Below the pieces are notes generated by a model. It was not told where the DNA came from and did not search any database. It saw only the letters and a list, made by a program, of their open reading frames with translations. 64,000 nt of DNA from CAMBRQ01 sp945870325 (GTDB taxonomy: Bacteria > Bacillota > Clostridia > Lachnospirales > Lachnospiraceae): assembly GCF_050313795.1 (NCBI RefSeq), contig NZ_JBNPMC010000004.1, positions 62,001 through 126,000 on the forward strand, given 5' to 3'. Below, one piece after another: positions 27,506-35,795 of this stretch; position 1 is the stretch's first letter; every line of letters begins with the position of its first letter. The translations under genes and the position numbers were made by a program.

Positions 27506-28407
27506 TGAACATGAAAGTGAATATTGCAGGCGTAGAATGGAAGAATCCGGTGACGGTTGCGTCCGGGACATTTGGCTCTGGTGCTGAGTTCGCAGATTTT
27601 GTGGATCTTGGTCGTTTAGGCGCGGTGACAACAAAAGGAGTTGCTAATATTCCTTGGTCTGGCAATCCGACACCAAGAGTAGCAGAAACCTATGGCGGCA
27701 TGATGAATGCTATCGGTCTTCAGAATCCGGGAATCGATCTGTTCTGTGAACGGGATATCCCATTTCTCAGGCAGTATGATACGAAGATTATTGTCAATGT
27801 CTGTGGGAAATCAACCGAAGACTACTGTGAGGTTGTGGAAAGACTTGCGAATGAAGATGTAGATATGCTGGAGATCAACATCTCTTGCCCGAATGTAAAA
27901 GAGGGTGGAATTGCTTTTGGGCAGAATCCCAAGGCGGCCGAGGACATTACGAAGGCTGTTAAGAAGTATGCAAAGCAGCCGGTGATCATGAAGTTAAGTC
28001 CGAATGTAACGGATATTGCTGAGATGGCAAAGGCAGTAGAGGCTGGAGGTGCAGATGCAGTATCTCTGATCAATACGCTTACGGGTATGAAGATTGATAT
28101 TCATAGAAGAACATTCGCTCTGGCGAATCGGACAGGCGGTGTGTCGGGACCTGCGGTACATCCAATTGCCGTGCGTATGGTATATCAGGTGGCGAACGCG
28201 GTAAAAGTACCGGTCATTGGCATGGGCGGTATCTCGAATGCGGAGGATGCAATCGAGATGATTCTGGCAGGAGCAAGCGCGGTATCTGTAGGAACGGCTA
28301 ACTTCCATAATCCGGCAGTGACGATGGAGATTGTACAGGGGATTGAAGACTATATGAAGAAGTATCATGTTGAAGATATTTCTGATCTGGTTGGAATCGT
28401 GAAGTAG
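27505..28407 (+). CDS. pyrD: Dihydroorotate dehydrogenase B catalytic subunit
   Basis: The 300-residue protein is a class 1B enzyme: NPVTVASGTFG, the FMN and substrate segment NISCPNVKEGG (catalytic Cys), MKLSPNVTDI and GMGGISNAEDAIEMI. It oxidises dihydroorotate to orotate with FMN. Two ATGs (27505 and 27511) are possible starts behind GGAGGTGGAG. A terminator follows, closing the first part of the pyr cluster. Confidence 0.96.
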   Translation: MNMKVNIAGVEWKNPVTVASGTFGSGAEFADFVDLGRLGAVTTKGVANIPWSGNPTPRVAETYGGMMNAIGLQNPGIDLFCERDIPFLRQYDTKIIVNVCGKSTEDYCEVVERLANEDVDMLEINISCPNVKEGGIAFGQNPKAAEDITKAVKKYAKQPVIMKLSPNVTDIAEMAKAVEAGGADAVSLINTLTGMKIDIHRRTFALANRTGGVSGPAVHPIAVRMVYQVANAVKVPVIGMGGISNAEDAIEMILAGASAVSVGTANFHNPAVTMEIVQGIEDYMKKYHVEDISDLVGIVK

Positions 28408-28427
28408 GAAGAGAATATGTGCAATAG

Positions 28428-28493
28428 AAAAGGGAACTCTCTTTCTGGCAGTGATGGTTCAAGTATCATAGCCGGAGGGGAGTTCCCTTTTTT
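28428..28493 (+). terminator. Terminator after pyrD
   Basis: AAAAGGGAACT (28428-28438) pairs with AGTTCCCTTTT (28481-28491), followed by T; the loop is about 42 bases long. The 130 bases after it are AT-rich with a possible weak promoter but nothing firm. Confidence 0.65.
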
Positions 28494-28624
28494 GGTAAGC
28501 GGCTCAAATCAGCAGCGCTTTAAATGAGTTTTTTTGCTTTTTTGATTTATAGATGAAAAAATAATACAGATATGGTATTGTAAATAAAGATAGTACGAGT
28601 GAAGGAAAAGTTGAGGTGATATAT

Positions 28625-29098
28625 ATGATACTTTATCATGCAAGTAAAATGGTGGTAGAGTTCCCGGAGGTTAGAAAGACACGATATACCAAGGATTTCT
28701 CTTGGGGGTTTTACTGTACTAATAATCTCGAACAGGCTGTGCGATGGGCGAATCGAGGAGATGGTGAACCGATTGTGAATTCGTATTATTATGAACCTGT
28801 TGATGGATTATCTATATTAAAATTTGAACAAATGACGGATGAGTGGCTGGATTTTATTGCGAAATGCCGAAAGGGTGAGACGCATTCATATGATATCGTG
28901 GAAGGACCAATGGCAAATGATACTGTATGGAATTATGTGAATGATTTTCTGACAGGAAGAATAAATTGGAAACAATTTTGGACATTAGCTGAATTCAAAT
29001 ATCCAACACATCAGATTAGTTTTCATACATTGTCAGCGCTTAATTGTCTGAAGTTTGAAAGGAGTGATGTGATTTATGACAGAGAAGGAAAAAAATGA
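28625..29098 (+). CDS. DUF3990 protein, ADP-ribosyltransferase-like, possible toxin
   Basis: ATG 28625 follows GAGGTG; the GTG at 28616 is less likely. The 157-residue protein matches DUF3990: LYHASKMVVEFPEV, KDFSWGFYCTNNLEQAVRWANR and YYYEPVDGLSILKF. The family is thought to have an ADP-ribosyltransferase-like fold; activity here is not proven. It overlaps the DUF3791 gene by 23 bases. The pair is more AT-rich than the flanking pyr genes and is placed between pyrD and pyrE, which suggests acquisition. Confidence 0.75.
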   Translation: MILYHASKMVVEFPEVRKTRYTKDFSWGFYCTNNLEQAVRWANRGDGEPIVNSYYYEPVDGLSILKFEQMTDEWLDFIAKCRKGETHSYDIVEGPMANDTVWNYVNDFLTGRINWKQFWTLAEFKYPTHQISFHTLSALNCLKFERSDVIYDREGKK

Positions 29099-29519
29099 TT
29101 TATTCTATGTGTGCGCTTTGATTGAATATATTGCCAGAAAAACAAAAAATAAAAGAGGAACAGTTGCTAAGTTAATGGGGGAGATGGGAGTCCGGAAGCA
29201 ATTGCATGATGCAGAGGTTAATCATTGCCTTTCATTTGAGCAGGTTAGCGATGAACTGATAGAGAAATATGGGATTGCGGAAGGAGATTTTGATACAATT
29301 ACAAATTGTAAATATACAATTCCAGGTTTTATAGATATTGGAAAATTGTACTGTATTATGATTGAGGATTGTGCAAAACCGGGTGAGGAAGTGCAAGAAT
29401 TGTTGAACATATTCACCTCTTTCATCAGCGATAAAATATCTGATTTTAAATCAGATGTATATTATCAGAATCCAAGTTATCTGGAATGTTCTTATAAGGC
29501 GGGCTATTTATTAGATTAA
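29076..29519 (+). CDS. DUF3791-like protein, possible antitoxin
   Basis: The first half of this 147-residue protein (LFYVCALIEYIARKT ... SFEQVSDELIEKYGI) resembles DUF3791, small helical proteins commonly found next to DUF3990. The second half (from about 75) is not recognised and makes it about twice the usual DUF3791 length. AAAGGAGTGATG lies before the start. The 23-base overlap with the upstream gene implies coupled translation, as in toxin-antitoxin pairs. Function is inferred from context only. Confidence 0.6.
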   Translation: MTEKEKNDLFYVCALIEYIARKTKNKRGTVAKLMGEMGVRKQLHDAEVNHCLSFEQVSDELIEKYGIAEGDFDTITNCKYTIPGFIDIGKLYCIMIEDCAKPGEEVQELLNIFTSFISDKISDFKSDVYYQNPSYLECSYKAGYLLD

Positions 29520-29599
29520 GGAGTATTATTATCCTTTGTAATGGTGGATAATGACCGAAAAGCGGAGATGCCTGCTTTGATTTATGGTGAATTACCGAA

Positions 29600-29628
29600 T
29601 TGAAAAACTATATGAGGTATGTTAAAAT
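29600..29628 (+). promoter_or_regulatory. Predicted sigma-A promoter of pyrE
   Basis: TTGAAA (29600-29605), 17-base spacer, TAAAAT (29623-29628). It gives pyrE its own start behind the inserted DUF3990/DUF3791 pair. Confidence 0.6.
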
Positions 29629-29708
29629 TACAAGGAAATTTGTTGAAAAGAAATACACTTCACGATGGCTTGTGATGCTGTAAATCCCATATCATGGAGG
29701 TTATAGAG

Positions 29709-30389
29709 ATGGAACAATACAAACAGGAATTTATAGAATTTATGGTAGAGAGCGACGTGCTCAAGTTTGGAGAATTCACTTTAAAGAGTGGAAGAAAGTC
29801 CCCGTTTTTTATGAATGCGGGAGGATATGTAACAGGATCTCAGTTAAAGAGGCTGGGAGAATATTATGCAAAAGCAATTCATGACACATACGGAGATGAT
29901 TTTGACGTTCTGTTCGGACCGGCTTACAAAGGTATCCCACTGGCTGTTGTAACGGCAATTGCATATAGTGAATTATATGGAAGAGAAGTCCGCTACTGCT
30001 CTGACCGTAAGGAAGAAAAAGACCATGGTGCAGACAAGGGAAGTTTTCTTGGAAGCAAATTAAAAGACGGTGACCGTGTGATTATGATCGAGGATGTAAC
30101 TACATCAGGCAAATCCATGGAAGAGACTGTTCCGAAAGTAAAAGGCGCCGCAGATGTGACGATTGTTGGGCTGATGGTATCTCTGAACCGTATGGAAGTC
30201 GGCAAAGGCGGGGAGAAATGTGCCCTGGATGAGGTGAAAGATCTGTACGGTTTCAATACCAGCGCGATCGTAACGATGGAAGAAGTCGTAGAATATCTGT
30301 ACAATAGAGAGTGCCAGGGGAAAATTATCATTGATGATACATTAAAAACTGCGATTGACGCATATTATGAACAGTATGGTGTCAAATAG
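29709..30389 (+). CDS. pyrE: Orotate phosphoribosyltransferase
   Basis: ATG 29709 follows GGAGG; an ATG at 29694 overlaps that ribosome site. The 226-residue protein has the type I PRTase PRPP loop VIMIEDVTTSGKSMEE (about 121-136), FGPAYKGIPLA and the substrate part LKSGRKSPFFMN. It joins orotate to PRPP to make OMP. Separated from pyrD by the DUF3990/DUF3791 insertion and a terminator. Confidence 0.95.
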   Translation: MEQYKQEFIEFMVESDVLKFGEFTLKSGRKSPFFMNAGGYVTGSQLKRLGEYYAKAIHDTYGDDFDVLFGPAYKGIPLAVVTAIAYSELYGREVRYCSDRKEEKDHGADKGSFLGSKLKDGDRVIMIEDVTTSGKSMEETVPKVKGAADVTIVGLMVSLNRMEVGKGGEKCALDEVKDLYGFNTSAIVTMEEVVEYLYNRECQGKIIIDDTLKTAIDAYYEQYGVK

Positions 30390-30406
30390 AGCCAGGAGGG
30401 AAGCAG

Positions 30407-30559
30407 ATGAGTGAGAAAGCATATAAAGCAATGAATTTCGCTGGAGTGGCGAATATTGTGGTTGGTGTTATTGTAGCAGTTGTTGGGATTACAGCAGGAG
30501 TGATTGCAATTGTGAGTGGAGCACGCTTGTTGAAGGAGAAAAAGGGGCTCATCTTTTAG
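30407..30559 (+). CDS. Small membrane protein, 50 residues
   Basis: A short frame with a good ribosome site (CCAGGAGGG) encodes a single hydrophobic helix (about 12-40; VANIVVGVIVAVVGITAGVI) with basic residues at the end (LLKEKKG). The pattern of a compact, glycine-rich helix is convincing as a real small membrane protein. It lies 17 bases after pyrE and 29 before the VanZ gene. Function unknown. Confidence 0.65.
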   Translation: MSEKAYKAMNFAGVANIVVGVIVAVVGITAGVIAIVSGARLLKEKKGLIF

Positions 30560-30588
30560 AGGGTCTTAACTGAAAGGGTGCTGGATTT

Positions 30589-31074
30589 TTGAGTTTAAAA
30601 AGTAATAAAAGGCTCCGGATACTGGGAAAGATATTGTTTGTATTATATATAATATTTATTATATATTTCCTTTTGTTTTCAGACTGGTATGGGCGGACAG
30701 GAGAGATGCAGGAGTATCATTATAATCTTGTACTCTTTAAAGAGATCAAAAGATTCTGGAACTACAGGGATCAGGTTGGTCTGTTCGCTATGTTTACGAA
30801 CTTGTTCGGGAATGTAATCATCTTTGTGCCGTTTGGATTTTTCATGCCTATGGCAAGCAAGTACAGAAGTTTCTTTACGACCGTATTCTATAGTTTTGGA
30901 CTCAGCCTTTGTGTGGAGACGTTCCAATTAATTGCGAAGGTGGGAAGTTTTGATGTGGATGATCTCCTTCTGAATACGATTGGGGGTCTTGTGGGTTATA
31001 TTGTATTCGTAATCTGCGCGGCAATAAGGAGAAGACATGTTTATAAGAAGAAAGATAGTAACAGAAGAAGATAG
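30589..31074 (+). CDS. VanZ-like membrane protein
   Basis: The start is a TTG at 30589 (no in-frame ATG nearby; AAAGGGTG upstream). The 161-residue protein has four to five membrane helices and the VanZ motifs NLFGNVIIFVPFGFFMP and SLCVETFQLIAKVGSFDVDD, followed by NTIGGLVGY. VanZ itself gives low-level teicoplanin resistance, but most homologues have no known role. It overlaps the next gene by 38 bases. Confidence 0.88.
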   Translation: MSLKSNKRLRILGKILFVLYIIFIIYFLLFSDWYGRTGEMQEYHYNLVLFKEIKRFWNYRDQVGLFAMFTNLFGNVIIFVPFGFFMPMASKYRSFFTTVFYSFGLSLCVETFQLIAKVGSFDVDDLLLNTIGGLVGYIVFVICAAIRRRHVYKKKDSNRRR

Positions 31075-31432
31075 AGCAAAAGCAATTGCCAAGGCCAGGG
31101 AAAAGCAGCGTAAGAAGATGATTAAGACCAGATATGGACAGACCAGGTTCCGCCATGCAAGAAAAGGAATCTATTCCTGCTGGTATGCGGCAGTAGTCTG
31201 TATATTATTGATCTTGATGATCCTGATCTCGTATGTGGGGAAAGGAGATGTCAATATCTTCATCGGGTTTATCGGACTTGGAACGCTTGTACTGTCCGCA
31301 ATGGGCTTATGGCTTGGTGTAAAAGGCTTAAAAGAAAGGGATAAGAATTACATAACGTGCAAGGTGGGAATCGGTCTGAATGCCGCAGTACTCCTTGGGC
31401 TAATTGCAATATTTATCAGGGGGCTTTTTTAG
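31037..31432 (+). CDS. Small membrane protein of unknown family (DUF6142-like)
   Basis: This 131-residue protein has a very basic cytoplasmic N-terminus (RAKAIAKAREKQRKKMIKTR) and three hydrophobic helices (about 48-66, 74-95, 108-128). AAGGAGAAGAC precedes the ATG, which lies inside vanZ. I recall similar proteins in Lachnospiraceae under the DUF6142 name but cannot confirm it. Coupled to the aminopeptidase gene, whose ATG follows the stop at once. Confidence 0.6.
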   Translation: MFIRRKIVTEEDRAKAIAKAREKQRKKMIKTRYGQTRFRHARKGIYSCWYAAVVCILLILMILISYVGKGDVNIFIGFIGLGTLVLSAMGLWLGVKGLKERDKNYITCKVGIGLNAAVLLGLIAIFIRGLF

Positions 31433-33475
31433 ATGATAGAAGAAAGATATGAATTGGCAATGGAGCGTATCCGCAAGATAAGATTCGAGGAGACTGTGAA
31501 GAGTCCCTTCAGAAAGTATTTTCAGAAAATGGCAGAATTTGCCGTATTGATTGATGCGGTAAGGGAGGAACTTCTGAAAGGAGAATATCAAAAGGCGGGG
31601 CTTGCAGAACTTGCCGAATGGAATAAGAGACTATATCAGGATATTCTTCCGGGACAGTATGAGACCAGTTATGCGAATCCGTCCTATGCTGTGGAACAAT
31701 TAGGGGAAGAATTCGGGAGGATATTAAGTTTCCTGTATACGGAACTTCGGGGTGCCATTGCATATGTATTCGAAGGAAAGACGGAATATCTGGATATTCT
31801 GTTTGAATTGCTGATAGAGATCTATAATCAGTTCGAAGAAGAGCCGGATGTAAAATACGTAAAGGACTCTATCTACTGGTATGCCAGTGATTACTGTGAT
31901 GTGTTCACTGCGGATCGGATTCTGGAACAGATAGATCCGACAGAATCCTTTGCGGCAGATATCATCATGAACAGCGATCTGGATGATCTGAGATATCTGT
32001 ATCAGTTCGGTGAATATATCAGTGAGAATGAACTTAAGACAGCGAGACATCTGATGGAATTAGATGATGCTGTGCTTCAGAAGATGGCAGATGTATATAC
32101 GGAAGGCTATCGAATCGGGTTTGTGAATACTGGCAAGGATCTGTCGAAGAAGGCGGTTGTGAATATCCGCTATGTACTTGGATTCGAAAAAGTAATCAGG
32201 AAATCTATAGAGAATTTTGAAAAAATGGGGTTAAAGCCGGTTATCTACCGTTCTGGTGTCAGTGTGCTGACCAAGCGGCAGCACCTGAAGATTGGCTATT
32301 ATGGAGCCATTGCGAATAAACAGTATGAATACGATCATCGTAATGACCAGGCGTTATTCCTGGACAAGAAGTTCGTGGAGCGCAAATTAGAAGTGATCCA
32401 GACGACCTATGAGCATCATAAAGACCAGGCGGCGAAGTTCGCAGGACCTGCTTGTATCGAGATGTTCGGTGAAGAGCCATTTACGCCGATGCAAAAAGAA
32501 GAAGTGATCAAACTCTCAGAAAAGCAGGAAGAACTGGCGCTGCAGTTCGACAGTAGGCAGAGCCAGATTACGAATCAGTATATCAGAGGCGATGAGAGGA
32601 GTTTTACGATTATCGCCTATCCTGTGCCGGAGATTGGGGAGCGGTATGAAGAGATCTTCGATGAGATCATAAGAATTAATACGTTAGATGCCAAGACTTA
32701 CGAGAAGGTACAGCAGACGATTATTGATGCGCTGGATCAGGGAGAATATGTTCATATCCTTGGCTGCAATGGCAATAAGACGGATCTTAAGGTTCAATTA
32801 TATGAATTGCAGAATCCTGAGAAGGAGACGATATTCGAGAACTGTGTGGCGGATGTGAATATTCCGGTGGGAGAAGTATTTACCTCTCCGGTTCTGGAAG
32901 GAACTAACGGAGTTCTGCATGTTAGCAAGGTATATCTGCATGAATTGCAGTACAGAGATCTGGAGATTACATTTGCCAATGGAATGATTGCGGATTATAA
33001 TTGTAGGAATTTCGAGAGAGAGTTGGAGAATAAAGAGTATATTCATGATAATATTCTTCATAAACATGCCACACTGCCTCTTGGCGAATTCGCGATTGGA
33101 ACGAATACAACTGCTTATGTGGCGGCGAAGAAATACGGTATTGAAGAGAAGATGCCAATACTGATCGCAGAGAAGATGGGACCGCATTTTGCAGTAGGAG
33201 ACACCTGCTACAGTTGGAGTGAGGATGTCAAGGTCTATAATCCGAATGGAAAAGAGATTGTGGCAAGAGATAATTCGGTATCTCTTCTAAGGAAAGAAGA
33301 TGTATCGAAGGCGTATTTCCATTGTCATACGGATATTACGATTCCATATGAGGAATTGAAGAGTATCACGGTAGTAACTAAGGCGGGGGATGAGATACGG
33401 ATCCTGGAGGAAGGAAGATTCGTGCTTCCGGGGACGGAGATTCTGAATGAACCGTTGAAAAATATAGATAAATAA
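31433..33475 (+). CDS. M29-family aminopeptidase with long N-terminal extension
   Basis: The C-terminal part of this 680-residue protein (about 300-670) fits M29 metallo-aminopeptidases: GEVFTSP, LPLGEFAIGTNT, AEKMGPHFAVGDTC and FHCHTDI supply the expected Glu, Glu, His and His/Asp ligands for two metal ions. The enzyme trims N-terminal residues from peptides in the cytoplasm. Usual M29 enzymes have about 400 residues; the first ~300 here are helical and acidic, of unrecognised kind. ATG begins right after the preceding stop. Confidence 0.85.
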   Translation: MIEERYELAMERIRKIRFEETVKSPFRKYFQKMAEFAVLIDAVREELLKGEYQKAGLAELAEWNKRLYQDILPGQYETSYANPSYAVEQLGEEFGRILSFLYTELRGAIAYVFEGKTEYLDILFELLIEIYNQFEEEPDVKYVKDSIYWYASDYCDVFTADRILEQIDPTESFAADIIMNSDLDDLRYLYQFGEYISENELKTARHLMELDDAVLQKMADVYTEGYRIGFVNTGKDLSKKAVVNIRYVLGFEKVIRKSIENFEKMGLKPVIYRSGVSVLTKRQHLKIGYYGAIANKQYEYDHRNDQALFLDKKFVERKLEVIQTTYEHHKDQAAKFAGPACIEMFGEEPFTPMQKEEVIKLSEKQEELALQFDSRQSQITNQYIRGDERSFTIIAYPVPEIGERYEEIFDEIIRINTLDAKTYEKVQQTIIDALDQGEYVHILGCNGNKTDLKVQLYELQNPEKETIFENCVADVNIPVGEVFTSPVLEGTNGVLHVSKVYLHELQYRDLEITFANGMIADYNCRNFERELENKEYIHDNILHKHATLPLGEFAIGTNTTAYVAAKKYGIEEKMPILIAEKMGPHFAVGDTCYSWSEDVKVYNPNGKEIVARDNSVSLLRKEDVSKAYFHCHTDITIPYEELKSITVVTKAGDEIRILEEGRFVLPGTEILNEPLKNIDK

Positions 33476-33570
33476 GGTATCATGAATCCATGTGAGTTAA
33501 ACGAACATGAAAAGAACGAAGTTCTTGAAGTGCCATCGAAGCATATATGATGAAAGAAAGGATGACGATT

Positions 33571-34083
33571 ATGCCAAGAGTAGGAATTGTGATGGGCAGC
33601 GACTCAGATTTAAAAGTTATGAGCAAAGCAGCGGCAATGTTAGAAGAACTGGGAATTGATTATGAGATGACGATTATCTCTGCACACCGCGAACCGGATG
33701 AATTGATTGAATGGACACGCGGGGCAGAAGGACGCGGAATGAAAGTTATGATAGCGGGAGCCGGAATGGCAGCGGCACTTCCGGGGATGTGTGCAGCGTT
33801 ATTCGCACTTCCGGTGATAGGAGTTCCGCTTTCTGGTAAGAATCTGGATGGAATGGATGCAGTATTTTCTATCATGCAGATGCCGCCGGGGGTTCCTGTT
33901 GCGACTGTAGCAATCGATGGAGCAAAGAATGCGGCAATTCTTGCAGCGAAGATTCTTGCAGCGTCTGATGAGGTATTGTTAGAAAAGTTAAAAGCATATA
34001 CAGCTGAGATGAAAGAAGCAGTGCAGGCAAAGGCTGCAAAACTTGACGAGATTGGTTATGAAGCATATCTTGCCGGGAAATAA
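33571..34083 (+). CDS. purE: N5-carboxyaminoimidazole ribonucleotide mutase
   Basis: ATG 33571 begins the family N-terminus PRVGIVMGSDSDLKVM; the frame is open 24 bases further up. SAHREPDE and the substrate loop GAGMAAALPGM are present. The 170-residue protein is a class I PurE, which moves CO2 from N5-CAIR to give CAIR, so PurK is expected elsewhere. First of purE-M-N-D. The 95 bases before it show only a short hairpin, no purine riboswitch. Confidence 0.95.
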   Translation: MPRVGIVMGSDSDLKVMSKAAAMLEELGIDYEMTIISAHREPDELIEWTRGAEGRGMKVMIAGAGMAAALPGMCAALFALPVIGVPLSGKNLDGMDAVFSIMQMPPGVPVATVAIDGAKNAAILAAKILAASDEVLLEKLKAYTAEMKEAVQAKAAKLDEIGYEAYLAGK

Positions 34084-34140
34084 TATCCTGGTGGCATATA
34101 CATGAAACACAATATAAAACAGATGACAAGGAGAGACGTT

Positions 34141-35166
34141 ATGGATTACAAGAACGCAGGCGTTGATATTGAAGCTGGTTACAAATCAGTAGAACTTATG
34201 AAAAAACATGTAAAAGAGACGATGAGACCGGAGGTCCTGGGAGGTCTTGGCGGATTCGCGGGTGCTTTTGATCTGAGTGGAATCAAGAATATGGAAGAGC
34301 CGGTTCTTCTGTCAGGAACAGACGGATGTGGAACCAAAGTAAAACTTGCATTCGTAATGGACAAGCATGACACGATCGGTATCGATGCTGTGGCAATGTG
34401 TGTGAATGATATTGCCTGCTCAGGTGGAGAACCATTATTCTTCCTGGATTATATCGCGTGCGGCAAGAATTATCCTGAAAAAATTGCTACTATCGTAAGT
34501 GGTGTTGCAGAAGGCTGCAAACAGTCCGAATGTGCGCTTGTCGGTGGAGAGACTGCAGAGCATCCAGGTCTTATGCCGGAAGATGAATATGATCTTGCTG
34601 GTTTTGCAGTAGGTGTTGCAGATAAGAAAGATATCATTAATGGTGAGGATATTAAGCCAGGGGATGTACTTGTTGGTATGGCATCCAGCGGTGTTCACAG
34701 CAATGGATTTTCCCTTGTGCGTAAGGTGTTCGAGATGACAAAAGAGTCTTTGGATACATATTATGATGAACTTGGAAAGACATTGGGCGAAGCGCTGATC
34801 GCGCCAACAAAGATCTATGTAAAAGCATTAAAGAGCATCAAGAATAGCGGAGTAAGAGTAAAAGGCTGCAGCCATATTACAGGAGGAGGCTTCTACGAGA
34901 ATATTCCGAGAATGCTGCCGGATGGCGTCAGAGCAGTTGTTAAGAAAGATAGTTATGAAGTTCCTGCAATCTTCAAACTTCTGGCAAAGAAGGGTGATAT
35001 TGCAGAAGAGATGATGTATAACACATTCAATATGGGACTTGGCATGGTCATTGCCCTAGATCCTGAGGATGCAGATAAAGCAATGGAAGCAATCAGGGCA
35101 GCAGGCGAAGAGCCTTATGTTGTAGGTCATATTGAAGCAGGAGAAAAGGGAGTTACATTATGCTAA
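34141..35166 (+). CDS. purM: Phosphoribosylformylglycinamidine cyclo-ligase
   Basis: ATG 34141 (MDYKNAGVDIEAGYK) follows AAGGAG; the frame runs up to 34102 without support. The 341-residue protein has SGTDGCGTKVKLAF, the metal and ATP segments CVNDIACSGGEPLFFLDYIA, and SSGVHSNGFSLVRKV. It closes the imidazole ring to make AIR. Overlaps purN by 7 bases. Confidence 0.96.
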   Translation: MDYKNAGVDIEAGYKSVELMKKHVKETMRPEVLGGLGGFAGAFDLSGIKNMEEPVLLSGTDGCGTKVKLAFVMDKHDTIGIDAVAMCVNDIACSGGEPLFFLDYIACGKNYPEKIATIVSGVAEGCKQSECALVGGETAEHPGLMPEDEYDLAGFAVGVADKKDIINGEDIKPGDVLVGMASSGVHSNGFSLVRKVFEMTKESLDTYYDELGKTLGEALIAPTKIYVKALKSIKNSGVRVKGCSHITGGGFYENIPRMLPDGVRAVVKKDSYEVPAIFKLLAKKGDIAEEMMYNTFNMGLGMVIALDPEDADKAMEAIRAAGEEPYVVGHIEAGEKGVTLC

Positions 35167-35795
35167 ATGTAGTTGTGCTCGTATCAGGAGGCGGAACGAA
35201 TCTGCAGGCGATTATCGATGCAGTGGAGTCTGGCATTATCACAAATGCGAAGATTACCGGGGTGATCAGTAACAATAAGAACGCATATGCACTTGAGAGA
35301 GCAAGTAAGCATGGAATCCCTGGAATCTGTATATCGCCCAAAGACTATGCATCCAGAGCAGAATTCAATGAGAAGTTCTTAGAAACTGTGAATGAATTAC
35401 AGCCTGATCTGATCGTGCTGGCCGGATTCCTGGTTGTGATTCCGCCGGAGATGACTGCGAAGTATCAGAATCGTATTATTAATATTCATCCATCCTTGAT
35501 TCCATCCTTTTGCGGCACAGGCTATTATGGGTTAAAAGTCCATGAGGCGGCGCTGGAGCGTGGAGTAAAAGTCGTGGGTGCAACGGTGCATTTTGTGGAT
35601 GAGGGAACAGATACCGGTCCGATTATTTTACAAAAGGCGGTTGAAGTAGAGCAAGGAGATACGCCGAAGGAACTCCAGCTGCGTGTAATGGAGCAGGCAG
35701 AGTGGAAGATACTCCCGAAAGCAATCGACTTGATTGCAAATGATAAAGTGAAGGTAGAAGATGGCAGAGTTACGATCATAGGAGGCTCAGAATGA
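35160..35795 (+). CDS. purN: Phosphoribosylglycinamide formyltransferase
   Basis: The 211-residue protein has VSGGGTNLQAI, the catalytic NIHPSLIPSF (Asn and His) and DEGTDTGPII (Asp). It transfers a formyl group from formyl-THF to GAR. A small variation: the loop after PSF reads CGTGYYG where most enzymes have PG..G. Overlaps both purM and purD. Confidence 0.95.
   Translation: MLNVVVLVSGGGTNLQAIIDAVESGIITNAKITGVISNNKNAYALERASKHGIPGICISPKDYASRAEFNEKFLETVNELQPDLIVLAGFLVVIPPEMTAKYQNRIINIHPSLIPSFCGTGYYGLKVHEAALERGVKVVGATVHFVDEGTDTGPIILQKAVEVEQGDTPKELQLRVMEQAEWKILPKAIDLIANDKVKVEDGRVTIIGGSE

Noticed and set aside
33476..33570. Purine riboswitch before purE
   Set aside because: The region is too short and shows only a six-base hairpin.
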